This document shows, piece by piece, positions 48,375 through 56,900 of a stretch of DNA of 64,000 bases; the stretch's first letter is position 1, and every line of letters starts with the position of its first letter. The translations under genes were made by a program, and so were the position numbers. Source of the stretch: Nocardioides sp. (lineage in GTDB: Bacteria > Actinomycetota > Actinomycetes > Propionibacteriales > Nocardioidaceae); NCBI RefSeq assembly GCF_030655615.1, contig NZ_JAURVJ010000044.1, positions 1 to 64,000 on the forward strand, given 5' to 3'. The notes under the pieces are model-generated. The model saw nothing but the letters and a program-made list of their open reading frames with translations. It did no database searches and had not been told where the DNA came from.

Positions 48375-49292
48375 ATGGTCTCCATGCACGGAGACACGAC
48401 ACCTGATTCCGGGACCGCCGTCGTCGAGCCTGGCCGGGCAGCTTCAGGCCATGGGGTTCTGCGGCTGAGTCACGTGCTCGAGTCCGCCGGTATCGCCGCC
48501 GAGGACGCCATCGTCATCAGGCACGTGTTCAAGACCGATGCGGACCACCTTCGCGGACCCGAGGACCTCGCCGACCGTGACAAGTTGCTTCTCTACACCT
48601 CACGGCAGGGCGTCGACGGCAAGGCGTTCCCAGCCAAGCCGCCGCGTTACTGGATCGTGTGCATCGGTGAAGGCCGCAACGCTCGTCTGATCACCGTCTA
48701 CGACAACCACGGCGAAGTGGAACGCTGGACTGCCGAGGATGGGTTCGAGGGCCGCACTTTCGACCTGCAAGAAACCGACCTGCTCGACACCTACCGACAA
48801 CGGCTGACCATCACCTGGTCCAACCCACGCCGCTGGTGTGTGTACGGCCCCACCGCAGCCAAGGGCGAAGTGGTGTCCCTGGCCGACCCGGTCGCCGAAC
48901 CGTTCCCTGGATTCGACTCCCTCATCTTGACCCAGGCGCAGCTACGCACGGTCGTCAACGACCCGCTCTACCAACACTGGCGCACCGCGCTGGAGTCGGT
49001 TCAAGGCATCTACCTCATGACCGATTCCAGCGACGGCCGCCACTATGTCGGCCAAACCGCTGGGGGCCAACGCATCCTCGGCCGCTGGTCGCAGTACGCA
49101 GGCAACGGGCACGGCGGTAATAAGGAGCTGCTCAGCCTGTTCCGCGACGACCCCCTTCACGCCGAGCACTTCGTCTACAGTCTGCTACGCGTGTTCGGGC
49201 CGTCTGTGGACCCCGAAGTCGTGTACGCCGCCGAGTCTCACTACAAGAACGCACTCATGACCCGACAACCGTTCGGCCTGAACTACAACTAA
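48375..49292 (+). CDS. GIY-YIG nuclease-family protein
   Basis: C-terminal GIYLMTDSSDGRHYVGQTAGGQRILGRWSQYA...AESHYKNALMTRQPFGLNYN. Confidence 0.82.
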   Translation: MVSMHGDTTPDSGTAVVEPGRAASGHGVLRLSHVLESAGIAAEDAIVIRHVFKTDADHLRGPEDLADRDKLLLYTSRQGVDGKAFPAKPPRYWIVCIGEGRNARLITVYDNHGEVERWTAEDGFEGRTFDLQETDLLDTYRQRLTITWSNPRRWCVYGPTAAKGEVVSLADPVAEPFPGFDSLILTQAQLRTVVNDPLYQHWRTALESVQGIYLMTDSSDGRHYVGQTAGGQRILGRWSQYAGNGHGGNKELLSLFRDDPLHAEHFVYSLLRVFGPSVDPEVVYAAESHYKNALMTRQPFGLNYN

Positions 49293-49351
49293 GTGCCGTA
49301 GCAAAACCTGTGATCGACATTCCGGCACACGTCGCGCCTCCCGGCCAACGC

Positions 49352-50110
49352 TCACGCCCGCTCAACGGTGGCGGAGTCCACCCACCGCGCTAGGACGCTG
49401 AAAGCGGCGAGCTGCTCCAACGCGACCTGTTCGTCGACGACCACGATCTCGTGGGACGTGGGGTTGCGGATCCCTGCGTACAGACCTTCCGCAAGAGTTC
49501 GAGCGCCACGGTGAACGCTCTGGTAAGTCTTGCTTCCGTCGTCCTGCATCGGGCGTAGGCGAGGTGCCCCGGGTTTGGGCGCATCGAGAGTGAACGCTTG
49601 GGCAAAGAGGTCTCCCTCAGAGATGTCGCGACGGCTTAGTTTCGCCTGTGCCTCCGTGTTGACCCGAATCGCGGACTGGGTGACAGCCACGGCGTGGTGT
49701 CCGGTTCGCCAGTAGGGAGCTGCAGCCTCCCAAACCCACGGGTGCAACCTTGACGCGTCCATTTCTGGCGCGTCGTCGCCGAGCCTGTCTCGGATCTCGT
49801 CTTCGCGCGTCAACATAAGCCGAGCTCTCGCCGCCCACTCCTGCAAGTGGGTCCAGCGACGTCGCTGCGCGACAGCGGGTTCCTTGGGCCAACCCGGAAT
49901 GACGCGGTCGATGATTTGCTCGACCACATGGGCTTGAGCCGCGGCGTCTGTTGATGAGCCACGTTGGACCGTGCCCATGTAGGCCGCGCTTGCTCGGTCG
50001 TCGGGGACTACCCGAGTGGTGATTGATAGGAAGAGGTCGATCTCACCGATAGCCCAGGTCTTGTCCATGCGAGTCACTCCGACAGCATGCACGAGGTCAC
50101 CGGCACTCAA
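49352..50110 (-). CDS. TIGR02391-like (Ymh-type) protein; start may be ATG at 50068
   Basis: LHPWVWEAAAPYWRTGHHAVAVTQSAIRVNTEAQAKLSRRDISEGDLFAQAFTLDAPKPGAPRLRP...LAEGLYAGIRNPTSHE. Confidence 0.78.
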   Translation of the reverse strand: MSAGDLVHAVGVTRMDKTWAIGEIDLFLSITTRVVPDDRASAAYMGTVQRGSSTDAAAQAHVVEQIIDRVIPGWPKEPAVAQRRRWTHLQEWAARARLMLTREDEIRDRLGDDAPEMDASRLHPWVWEAAAPYWRTGHHAVAVTQSAIRVNTEAQAKLSRRDISEGDLFAQAFTLDAPKPGAPRLRPMQDDGSKTYQSVHRGARTLAEGLYAGIRNPTSHEIVVVDEQVALEQLAAFSVLARWVDSATVERA

Positions 50111-50411
50111 TTGCGTTAGCCCGGCTCCGACTCGGACGGAGGCTCGCGAGCCACTTATCCGGCCGCTTGACGGTCAGACCCGCGTACTGGTGTGGATGGG
50201 AGACGCTTCACCGACCGCGATGTCGCCAGAGGGCGGCGGGGCGACCTTGCTCCTTAGTTAGGAGCTCTGTCGGCCGCCTCGTTGGATCAGTTGTGCTGAC
50301 TGCATTTGAGGCGTTCCACTCTCGTCACCGCCGCAGCTCGTGGACGGAGAGGGCGGAGGGTTGAACTGACCGACTGTCCGAACCGGGGCGTCCCTCACGT
50401 GCCAGTTTGCT

Positions 50412-50606
50412 CTAGGTCACAAGTCGAACGAGCTCGCGGATGAGAACCCCGACTCCCGCGCCGCCTCCGACAACGGCTGCAACTGCACCGGAGCTCCTCA
50501 GTACCTTGAGGCGGAGCGTTGGCCCCCAGCCCTGAAGCGCCAGTGCGCGGTTGGTTTTCTCCCGCTCGATGAGCAGGCGATAGAGCACTTCGCGCTTGAC
50601 CATCAT
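50412..50606 (-). CDS. Small putative membrane peptide (64 aa)
   Basis: MMVKREVLYRLLIEREKTNRALALQGWGPTLRLKVLRSSGAVAAVVGGGAGVGVLIRELVRLVT; upstream AAGGAG. Confidence 0.55.
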   Translation of the reverse strand: MMVKREVLYRLLIEREKTNRALALQGWGPTLRLKVLRSSGAVAAVVGGGAGVGVLIRELVRLVT

Positions 50607-50822
50607 CGTCTCCTTCTGCGCTCATGGTTGAGGGTTCAGGGGCGAGCCAACTGACTTGTGTCGGCTTTCGTGCCACGTCCCGTGCGCCTCTACAACAACT
50701 AGGGCCGGGACAAGCGACATCTGTCCCACGAAACTTGACTGAAGGTTTTCCTACGTTGGAGGGACGTTTGCGCGAGCGACTGCCCCTATAAGTTTCGCAG
50801 GAGCAGCGACGACGGGGACGGG

Positions 50823-51569
50823 ATGACGACAGCCGGTGCATTGAGGGGAAGCTCTGGCCCTGAGCCAGCAGACCAGCATGCGCTCAATCTGCAGCGCGAT
50901 GGTGTCTGGGTGCTTGCCGTGAAGGAGGCTGGTTACTCGGGAGAGCCATTCGACCTGGGTGCAGACCTACTGATCGGATCGGCGGTCGAGCGCGTCAAGG
51001 CCATGGTCTTGACGGGACGGATGTTCGACGAGTGCGCCCGGCTGGGCCGCCCCGTCCCAAGTGCGACGGCCGGACTGAGACAACTGCGAGCGTGCCCCTC
51101 TGACCTGGACCTGTTGGCGTGGCACGTCGTCGAGCGGGCTTGGGCACGGTTCCTCCGCGACGCTCTGATGAGCTCGAAGTGGAACCCGGAAGGGGGCGCG
51201 ACCCTCGTTCAATGGTTGGTCGGCACCTGCATCCAAGAGTTCAAGGACAGCTACAAGCAATGGCTCCCTGGGTATCTGCGCCGAAGCGACATACTCGTGG
51301 ACCCCACCTCGATGACTGAGCTGTTGACGAACCCCAGCGGCATAGCCGCCGGAAGAGATGCCCCGCCGTTCTACCTAGATGAGGAGGCGGAGGACCTCCT
51401 AGAGCAGCTTCCTGACATCACGCAGCAGACGGTAGTACTGATTGCGCTGGGCTATTCAAAGACCGAGGTCGCAGCGATACTCGGGATCACACCCAGCGCG
51501 GTCCGAAGCCAACTAGCCAGAGCCCGCACTGCTCTCGACGAGCGGTATCCAGGACGGAGGCGGGCATGA
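50823..51569 (+). CDS. Sigma-70-like factor with C-terminal region 4 HTH
   Basis: LLEQLPDITQQTVVLIALGYSKTEVAAILGITPSAVRSQLARARTALDERYPG. Confidence 0.7.
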   Translation: MTTAGALRGSSGPEPADQHALNLQRDGVWVLAVKEAGYSGEPFDLGADLLIGSAVERVKAMVLTGRMFDECARLGRPVPSATAGLRQLRACPSDLDLLAWHVVERAWARFLRDALMSSKWNPEGGATLVQWLVGTCIQEFKDSYKQWLPGYLRRSDILVDPTSMTELLTNPSGIAAGRDAPPFYLDEEAEDLLEQLPDITQQTVVLIALGYSKTEVAAILGITPSAVRSQLARARTALDERYPGRRRA

Positions 51570-52066
51570 GCCCAATAGAGTCCGACATTGCCCCAGATCG
51601 CGCTTTGGTCGCGGGAGCTTCCTTCGCCGAGCCAGCAAACGTGGAGCTGGCAGAGCGCGCGTCTCTGACTCGGATCCGCGGTATGCGACGTGGAGTCGAG
51701 GAAGCCGTCCCCGCCACGGCTGTCGCCCAGCCCGAAGCCCTGCCGACAGAACTCACCGACTTCAACCTGCTCGTGAGCCGCTTCAAGGGCGAGCTGACGG
51801 CTCACTGCTACCGGATGAGCGGGTCCGCGCAGGAGGCTGAGGACCTGGTGCAAGAGACGTTCATGCGGGCTTGGACGCTCAGCTCTACTTTCCGCAACCG
51901 CAGCTCGGTGCGCACCTGGCTTTACCGGATCGCCACCAACGTCTGCCTGACGAACCTCGAACTCAAAGACCGCGCTCCAAAGCCCGCCGAGGTGAAGACC
52001 GAGAGCGGGTATCCATGGCAGCGGGAACTCGTTCAGGAATTCATCGAAGGAGGCCCTGGGGCGTGA
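51566..52066 (+). CDS. ECF sigma region 2 protein lacking region 4
   Basis: LVSRFKGELTAHCYRMSGSAQEAEDLVQETFMRAWTLSSTFRNRSSVRTWLYRIATNVCLTNLE; stops soon after; ATGA overlap with the preceding gene. Confidence 0.75.
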   Translation: MSPIESDIAPDRALVAGASFAEPANVELAERASLTRIRGMRRGVEEAVPATAVAQPEALPTELTDFNLLVSRFKGELTAHCYRMSGSAQEAEDLVQETFMRAWTLSSTFRNRSSVRTWLYRIATNVCLTNLELKDRAPKPAEVKTESGYPWQRELVQEFIEGGPGA

Positions 52067-52310
52067 CGACGGGCGTCCTGCCTCCAATTGCGAGCTTGAC
52101 GCACGTACTGGGATGGGGCGGCCCAACCTGAACCGTGCAGGGCGGCTCAGCAGGCTGGGCGCCGGGCGTGAGCGGCCGCATTGTTGGCAGGCGCTGCGCA
52201 CTTGCTGACCCGCCGGGGTCCGCCTTCGCTACTTCGATTGCCTGGGAAGGTTCCGAATCGTGGCGGGCCATCCGAGCTGCTCGTCGATCCCTAGCCTCGA
52301 TCGCACAAAA

Positions 52311-52456
52311 CGTCGGACCGGGCGTTTCCGCCCGGCCCGACGCTTCCCTCGTCGTGCGCCCCCCTACCGCGCACGAGGGCCCCGGGCCTTCAAGGTGCCC
52401 GGGGGTTCGTGGGTCGGCTTCGGTCAGCCGACGTGGTCCCTGCTCAGTCGACTGAG
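52311..52456. repeat. Cluster of five consecutive stem-loops/palindromes
   Basis: Hairpins at 52311-52342, 52346-52379, 52380-52404, 52413-52432 and palindrome CTCAGTCGACTGAG 52443-52456. Confidence 0.7.
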
Positions 52457-52620
52457 GCCTGAACTGTCGGCAGGAGCAGCGCCGAGTCACCGTGGACCTT
52501 CAAGGTGCCCGGCTCGAACTTGCCGTCAGAGCGGCACACGGAGATCGCGAGACGCAGGTGGGCGTCGTCAGGGACCGCGACCCGGGTCGGGAGGAACTCG
52601 ATGAATGCCTGCGCTACGCG
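52444..52620 (-). pseudogene. 3' remnant of a protein-coding gene
   Basis: RVAQAFIEFLPTRVAVPDDAHLRLAISVCRSDGKFEPGTLKVHGDSALLLPTVQASVD-stop; upstream in-frame stop with no suitable start. Confidence 0.45.
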
Positions 52621-52644
52621 TCACGCGTGGGGACCCTGTGGTGC

Positions 52645-53685
52645 TCAGGTGGCGAGGCGACCGGTCGCGCGGAGCACGTGGACCAGGAAGCCCGCCATTC
52701 GCACGAAGAGGTAGTCCACCTCAAGGTCTTCGACGTGGTCCTTATTCGTTTCGAAGTGGCGGATCTGCATTCGGTTGCCGATCTCGGTGAGATTGCGGGA
52801 CTCTGCGTCGAGGGCATCGCGCATGTAGCCGGAGGCCGCCCGGTCGAGCAGTGCCTTCGCCTGTAGCGCCTTGTTGCTGCCCGGTTCCAGCGTCTTCAGC
52901 CGTTCGAACGCGTCCCACAGTCGCTCCAGCCCTGCCCGCAGGTCATCGGGGTGGCGTGATAGGAAACGAGTGCGGGCCTCCACGATGAGCTCATCCAGTC
53001 GCGCATCGCCGGTGTCCGGCATCAGGTCGGCAACGACTTGTCGCCCTTCCGGGGGGCCGAGACGGGCGATCGTCAGGTCGGCTCGAAGCTCGAAAGCCAC
53101 ACCGCCGCGAGAGAGGAGCTCGTTGACCTCATCGCGATACCTCGAACGTCCGGCCGCACGATCGAACTTGAGCTCGTCATGGCTGAAGAACGGGTGGTAG
53201 CGGGCCTTTGAAGGCTTCGACACGCGCTGGGCCGCGAACTCGATCAGGTCGAAGATCGTCGCCGTCGCGGGTGCCTCCTTCGGCGCAGGCCAGGGCAGCG
53301 AGGGGACCAGTGCCTGAACCGTATCGAAGAAATTCGTACGGTTGGTTCCGATGGTTCCGCGTCCGTCGGGGCACGGTTCGGGGAACGCTTCTGCGAACCA
53401 GTCCGCGTCCAGTTTGACGTTCACCAGGCTGTGAAGTCCCCGCCAGGTCGAGTCGGGAACCTCTGTAGCGGTGCGGGGCACCGTTCCGCCGGTGCGATCG
53501 CTGTAGAACGAAGCGGGAACCATCTGGCCACGTTCGCAGATTCCTGGCCGACACACCTCTTGCGGCCCGGACGGACCGCGTGAGTCCACAGAAATTTCGA
53601 GCATTCGGCAGAGTCCGCATGGTCTGAGCTGGATCGAGATCTGCGATCGGCGGGGCGGGAGGGCCACCCGCTCAGCCCGCTCCAT
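52645..53685 (-). CDS. Hypothetical protein divergent from vsr (abortive-infection-like C-terminus, tentative)
   Basis: MERAERVALPPRRSQISIQLRPCGLC...IGNRMQIRHFETNKDHVEDLEVDYLFVRMAGFLVHVL. Confidence 0.6.
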   Translation of the reverse strand: MERAERVALPPRRSQISIQLRPCGLCRMLEISVDSRGPSGPQEVCRPGICERGQMVPASFYSDRTGGTVPRTATEVPDSTWRGLHSLVNVKLDADWFAEAFPEPCPDGRGTIGTNRTNFFDTVQALVPSLPWPAPKEAPATATIFDLIEFAAQRVSKPSKARYHPFFSHDELKFDRAAGRSRYRDEVNELLSRGGVAFELRADLTIARLGPPEGRQVVADLMPDTGDARLDELIVEARTRFLSRHPDDLRAGLERLWDAFERLKTLEPGSNKALQAKALLDRAASGYMRDALDAESRNLTEIGNRMQIRHFETNKDHVEDLEVDYLFVRMAGFLVHVLRATGRLAT

Positions 53686-53761
53686 CCTCAGGCAACCCGT
53701 GTTGCTGTCGTAGCCATGCTGGGTGAAGTGGGAGGGCTTGCTCTCGGCGTACGGTCGCGAC

Positions 53762-54250
53762 ATGTCTCGTCCCGGGCCGGGTGGTCGACGACCACAGGCA
53801 TCATCGAAAGATGCGACGAGCTCACCTTCTGGCTCGTGGGCCAGCAGTCCTGCGACCCGGAAGGTCATGCTCGGCAACCGGAGGCGCGACACGAAGCCCG
53901 AGTTGCGGGTCCGTAGTCGGCTGCACGCTCGAGGGTTGCGATACCTCGTCGACAAGGCGCCCATCCCGACAGTTCGCAGCCGTGCCGACCTGGTGTTTCG
54001 GGGGTCGCGGGTAGCCGTGTATATCGACGGATGCTTCTGGCATGGGTGCCCTTTACACCACACCGTGGCCAAGTCGAACCAGGACTACTGGGCCGCCAAG
54101 CTTGCAGCGAACCGTGAGCGGGATGAACGGGTAGTGCGGACACTCGAAGCTGCTGGGTGGCTGCCGCTACGGTTCTGGGAACACGAGGATCCGGATTTGG
54201 TGGCCTCCGAGGTCGAAAGGTGCGTGCGCGCTCGGGGCGCATGGAGGTAG
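53762..54250 (+). CDS. vsr: Very-short-patch-repair-type endonuclease
   Basis: RDTKPELRVRSRLHARGLRYLVDKAPIPTVRSRADLVFRGSRVAVYIDGCFWHGCPLHHTVAKSNQDYWAAKLAANRERDERVVRTLEAAGWLPLRFWEHE. Confidence 0.9.
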   Translation: MSRPGPGGRRPQASSKDATSSPSGSWASSPATRKVMLGNRRRDTKPELRVRSRLHARGLRYLVDKAPIPTVRSRADLVFRGSRVAVYIDGCFWHGCPLHHTVAKSNQDYWAAKLAANRERDERVVRTLEAAGWLPLRFWEHEDPDLVASEVERCVRARGAWR

Positions 54251-54448
54251 CCCCGTGCCACTAGGCGGTGGTGGCGCCTTGGTCAGCCGGACGACAACGT
54301 GTCCTGCAAAGCCCGCGTAGAGTGCACAGGACGACCAGCAACAGTGCCAGCTATTCGTTCGCCCTGGCGTTGTCTCCGCCGGGGTTCTTCGTTTGGGCAG
54401 GACCGGTTCGGGTGCGGACGCGACGCGGGTGCAACTTCAAAGGTGGCC

Positions 54449-54486
54449 TTGACAAGGCGGATACGGCAGTGAACCCTCAAGGTTCA
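54449..54486 (+). promoter_or_regulatory. Candidate promoter TTGACA with overlapping inverted repeat TGAACC-N5-GGTTCA
   Basis: Upstream of the 54669-61941 operon; inverted repeat at 54470-54486. Confidence 0.4.
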
Positions 54487-54668
54487 ATATCCATCTGCTC
54501 GTGCCTCACCCAGGTGCACGGAGTTTCGGCGCAGCCAGACTGTCTCGATGCTCCCGTCCTAGGTAGCGGTCCGACCGGAGGGGCTTTTTCATACCCAGAG
54601 CACATTGCGGTGTGTTCTGACCGTCCCGCCGATCACCGGCACGGGCTCGTCGACCCCAGGAGGTCAAC

Positions 54669-56900
54669 GTGTCCCGCAACATCACCCGCACAGCCAAGTC
54701 CTCGCTCAGCCAGACGAGTAGCGCGGTCTTGCACCCGCTCAGCGATCCAGATCTGGCACCCCCCGCCAGCCGACTCGAGGGCCGCCCGCTCCGGCCAATC
54801 GCCTTCCGACCGGAACGCAGCAGCACCCGGCAGTCAGACGGGGCAGGCCTCACAAAGGTCGGCAGCCGCTTCCGCGACGTGTTCGCCGAGATCCACCACA
54901 TCGACCCCGACGACGTCGATCTCGGTCTCATCAGGCTCATCGAAGCCCTCAACGCCGACACCGACCGCAACCACGCCTTTCTGTCGGCTCCGCAGACAAA
55001 GCGAACCGAGTTCGGGGTTCTCCACCAGGTGCGATTCCTGGTCAACGTCCCGCTCGTCCTGCCATGGCTGACCAACGGCCGCGCACTGCGGCGACTCGGA
55101 TCCGCGCTCGGCGGCCACACCAAGCTCCTGACCACTGCGGTTGACCACGACCGTTACGACTTGCCTGTCATGGAGGTCGACGACGCCGAGGCCGTACTGC
55201 AGATCATCAATGCTCAACGTCACCTCGTGAAGCTCGACTCCTACACCTCAGCGGATCCCAAGAAGCGCAGCCGCATCGACAGCATCGTCCAGTTCGGGGT
55301 CCTTGAGCCGCCCGACATCATGCTCACCCAACTCGTCTCCGGAACCGGGTCGGCCTGGGTAGCCGAGGCCGCAGAAGGCGCACAGCGCTTGTTCTCATCG
55401 CTGCTCGGCCTAGACGCTCTCGCCCTGCGATCCGTTCATACCCTCGCCACTGCCCACTGGTTCGACGGAGGCGGCGCCCGGCTGCGTGACTACGACGCCG
55501 ACGACGTCCGCGCGTTGGAGGAAGCACTGCGGTTCAAGACAACAGCCGCCGCGGGGTACTTCCCCGGGGCCGACCAGGACGTCTGGCTCAACGACGTCGC
55601 CGAGCACAACCCCGCAGCCGTGGCGTTTCAGCTCATGCGAACGATGCCGGTCAACCTCACGTTGCGAGTCCAGCCCGACCCCGTCACCACGGCACAAGAA
55701 CGAAACCCGGTCTCGGCGACCATCCAGGAACTCATCCGCAGCTATCACGTCCCCGGCAAAATGAAGGACGCCTGGCAAGAAGCCGACGTGCACGGCCTAG
55801 TCGCCATCGGCGTCATCGACGAGTTACTCGCACAGCGTCGAGTCTCTCAGGCAGAACGATCGGCGTGGCTGGGCGAGCAGACGTTGCCCTGGGCCGGTCC
55901 CAACGTCGACGGCAACGGAGCGGCGGGCAACCGGTTGATCTCTGCCACCCGCCTAATGGCGGCTATGACCGCCGAAGACGCTGTAGCCGCGACCGAACAC
56001 GACCGCGAACCGTCGTTAAGCGTCGTCAACCGCCTTCTGCGTCAGAACAGCACCAGGGTGCACCCCGACCAGCGCGCCAAGGTCGCCGCGGCGCAGGCCA
56101 TCGCAGCACTACACCTCCACAGCACCGGCGACGAAGCGACCATCGCTGCAGCGCTCGCCGCGACCTTCCGCTCCAACTGGTTCTGGAAGACCAGCGACCA
56201 CACGGGCGTCCCCTGGACCACTCAGCTCATGCGACCCGTCGCCCACTTGGCTGAAGACGCCCAGGCCGAGCGCCGGGCCGCTGGCCAGGATGGAAGTTCC
56301 AATGCCGGGCCCGCCCAGCGAGCGCTCGCCGCCCTGGGAGCGGTCGCTTTGATCGCCAACCCGGGGCTGATCGCCAGCGGCGAAGCGCTGACGCAAACCG
56401 GACGAGGCGGCGGCGGTAAGTCCGCCGACGTCAAGGCCTCGGACCCCAGCGTCCTCCTGCAACGCATGATTCAACACGAGCATGGGATTCACCAGCTTCA
56501 CGACGCGATCAGCGCGCTCACGGCCGCTGCTGAGCCGACCGCTCCGCTCGACCGAAAGTCGCGCGAGGTGCTCGGAGACATCATGCTGCGAGGCATGTGG
56601 TTGGGCAGCAACCGCGACCCCAGCAAAACTCCCCAGGCCGAGTTCGCGCGTCGCCTCCAGGAACTCGCCGACCAGGTCAAGGCATGCGTCGATGAGTCGG
56701 AGGCTCTGCGCGGAGAGACCCCGGACAGCATCCTTGAGGTCGAGCGTGACGAGGACTCACCCGAAGAAGACCCCCTCTACGAGGTAGTGGGCATCAACGA
56801 GCAGACCGCAGAAGACGCGCTGCAGCAGCTGCTCCGGCTCAACGACTTCTTCTCGACCGGCAAGGCCTACGCGAGGGCCGCTGCTCGCATCAGTCGATGA
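54669..56900 (+). CDS. Large hypothetical protein of the Vsr/SNF2/Dcm operon (743 aa)
   Basis: GTG start with AGGAGG RBS; ATGA overlap with the downstream helicase gene. Confidence 0.8.
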   Translation: MSRNITRTAKSSLSQTSSAVLHPLSDPDLAPPASRLEGRPLRPIAFRPERSSTRQSDGAGLTKVGSRFRDVFAEIHHIDPDDVDLGLIRLIEALNADTDRNHAFLSAPQTKRTEFGVLHQVRFLVNVPLVLPWLTNGRALRRLGSALGGHTKLLTTAVDHDRYDLPVMEVDDAEAVLQIINAQRHLVKLDSYTSADPKKRSRIDSIVQFGVLEPPDIMLTQLVSGTGSAWVAEAAEGAQRLFSSLLGLDALALRSVHTLATAHWFDGGGARLRDYDADDVRALEEALRFKTTAAAGYFPGADQDVWLNDVAEHNPAAVAFQLMRTMPVNLTLRVQPDPVTTAQERNPVSATIQELIRSYHVPGKMKDAWQEADVHGLVAIGVIDELLAQRRVSQAERSAWLGEQTLPWAGPNVDGNGAAGNRLISATRLMAAMTAEDAVAATEHDREPSLSVVNRLLRQNSTRVHPDQRAKVAAAQAIAALHLHSTGDEATIAAALAATFRSNWFWKTSDHTGVPWTTQLMRPVAHLAEDAQAERRAAGQDGSSNAGPAQRALAALGAVALIANPGLIASGEALTQTGRGGGGKSADVKASDPSVLLQRMIQHEHGIHQLHDAISALTAAAEPTAPLDRKSREVLGDIMLRGMWLGSNRDPSKTPQAEFARRLQELADQVKACVDESEALRGETPDSILEVERDEDSPEEDPLYEVVGINEQTAEDALQQLLRLNDFFSTGKAYARAAARISR

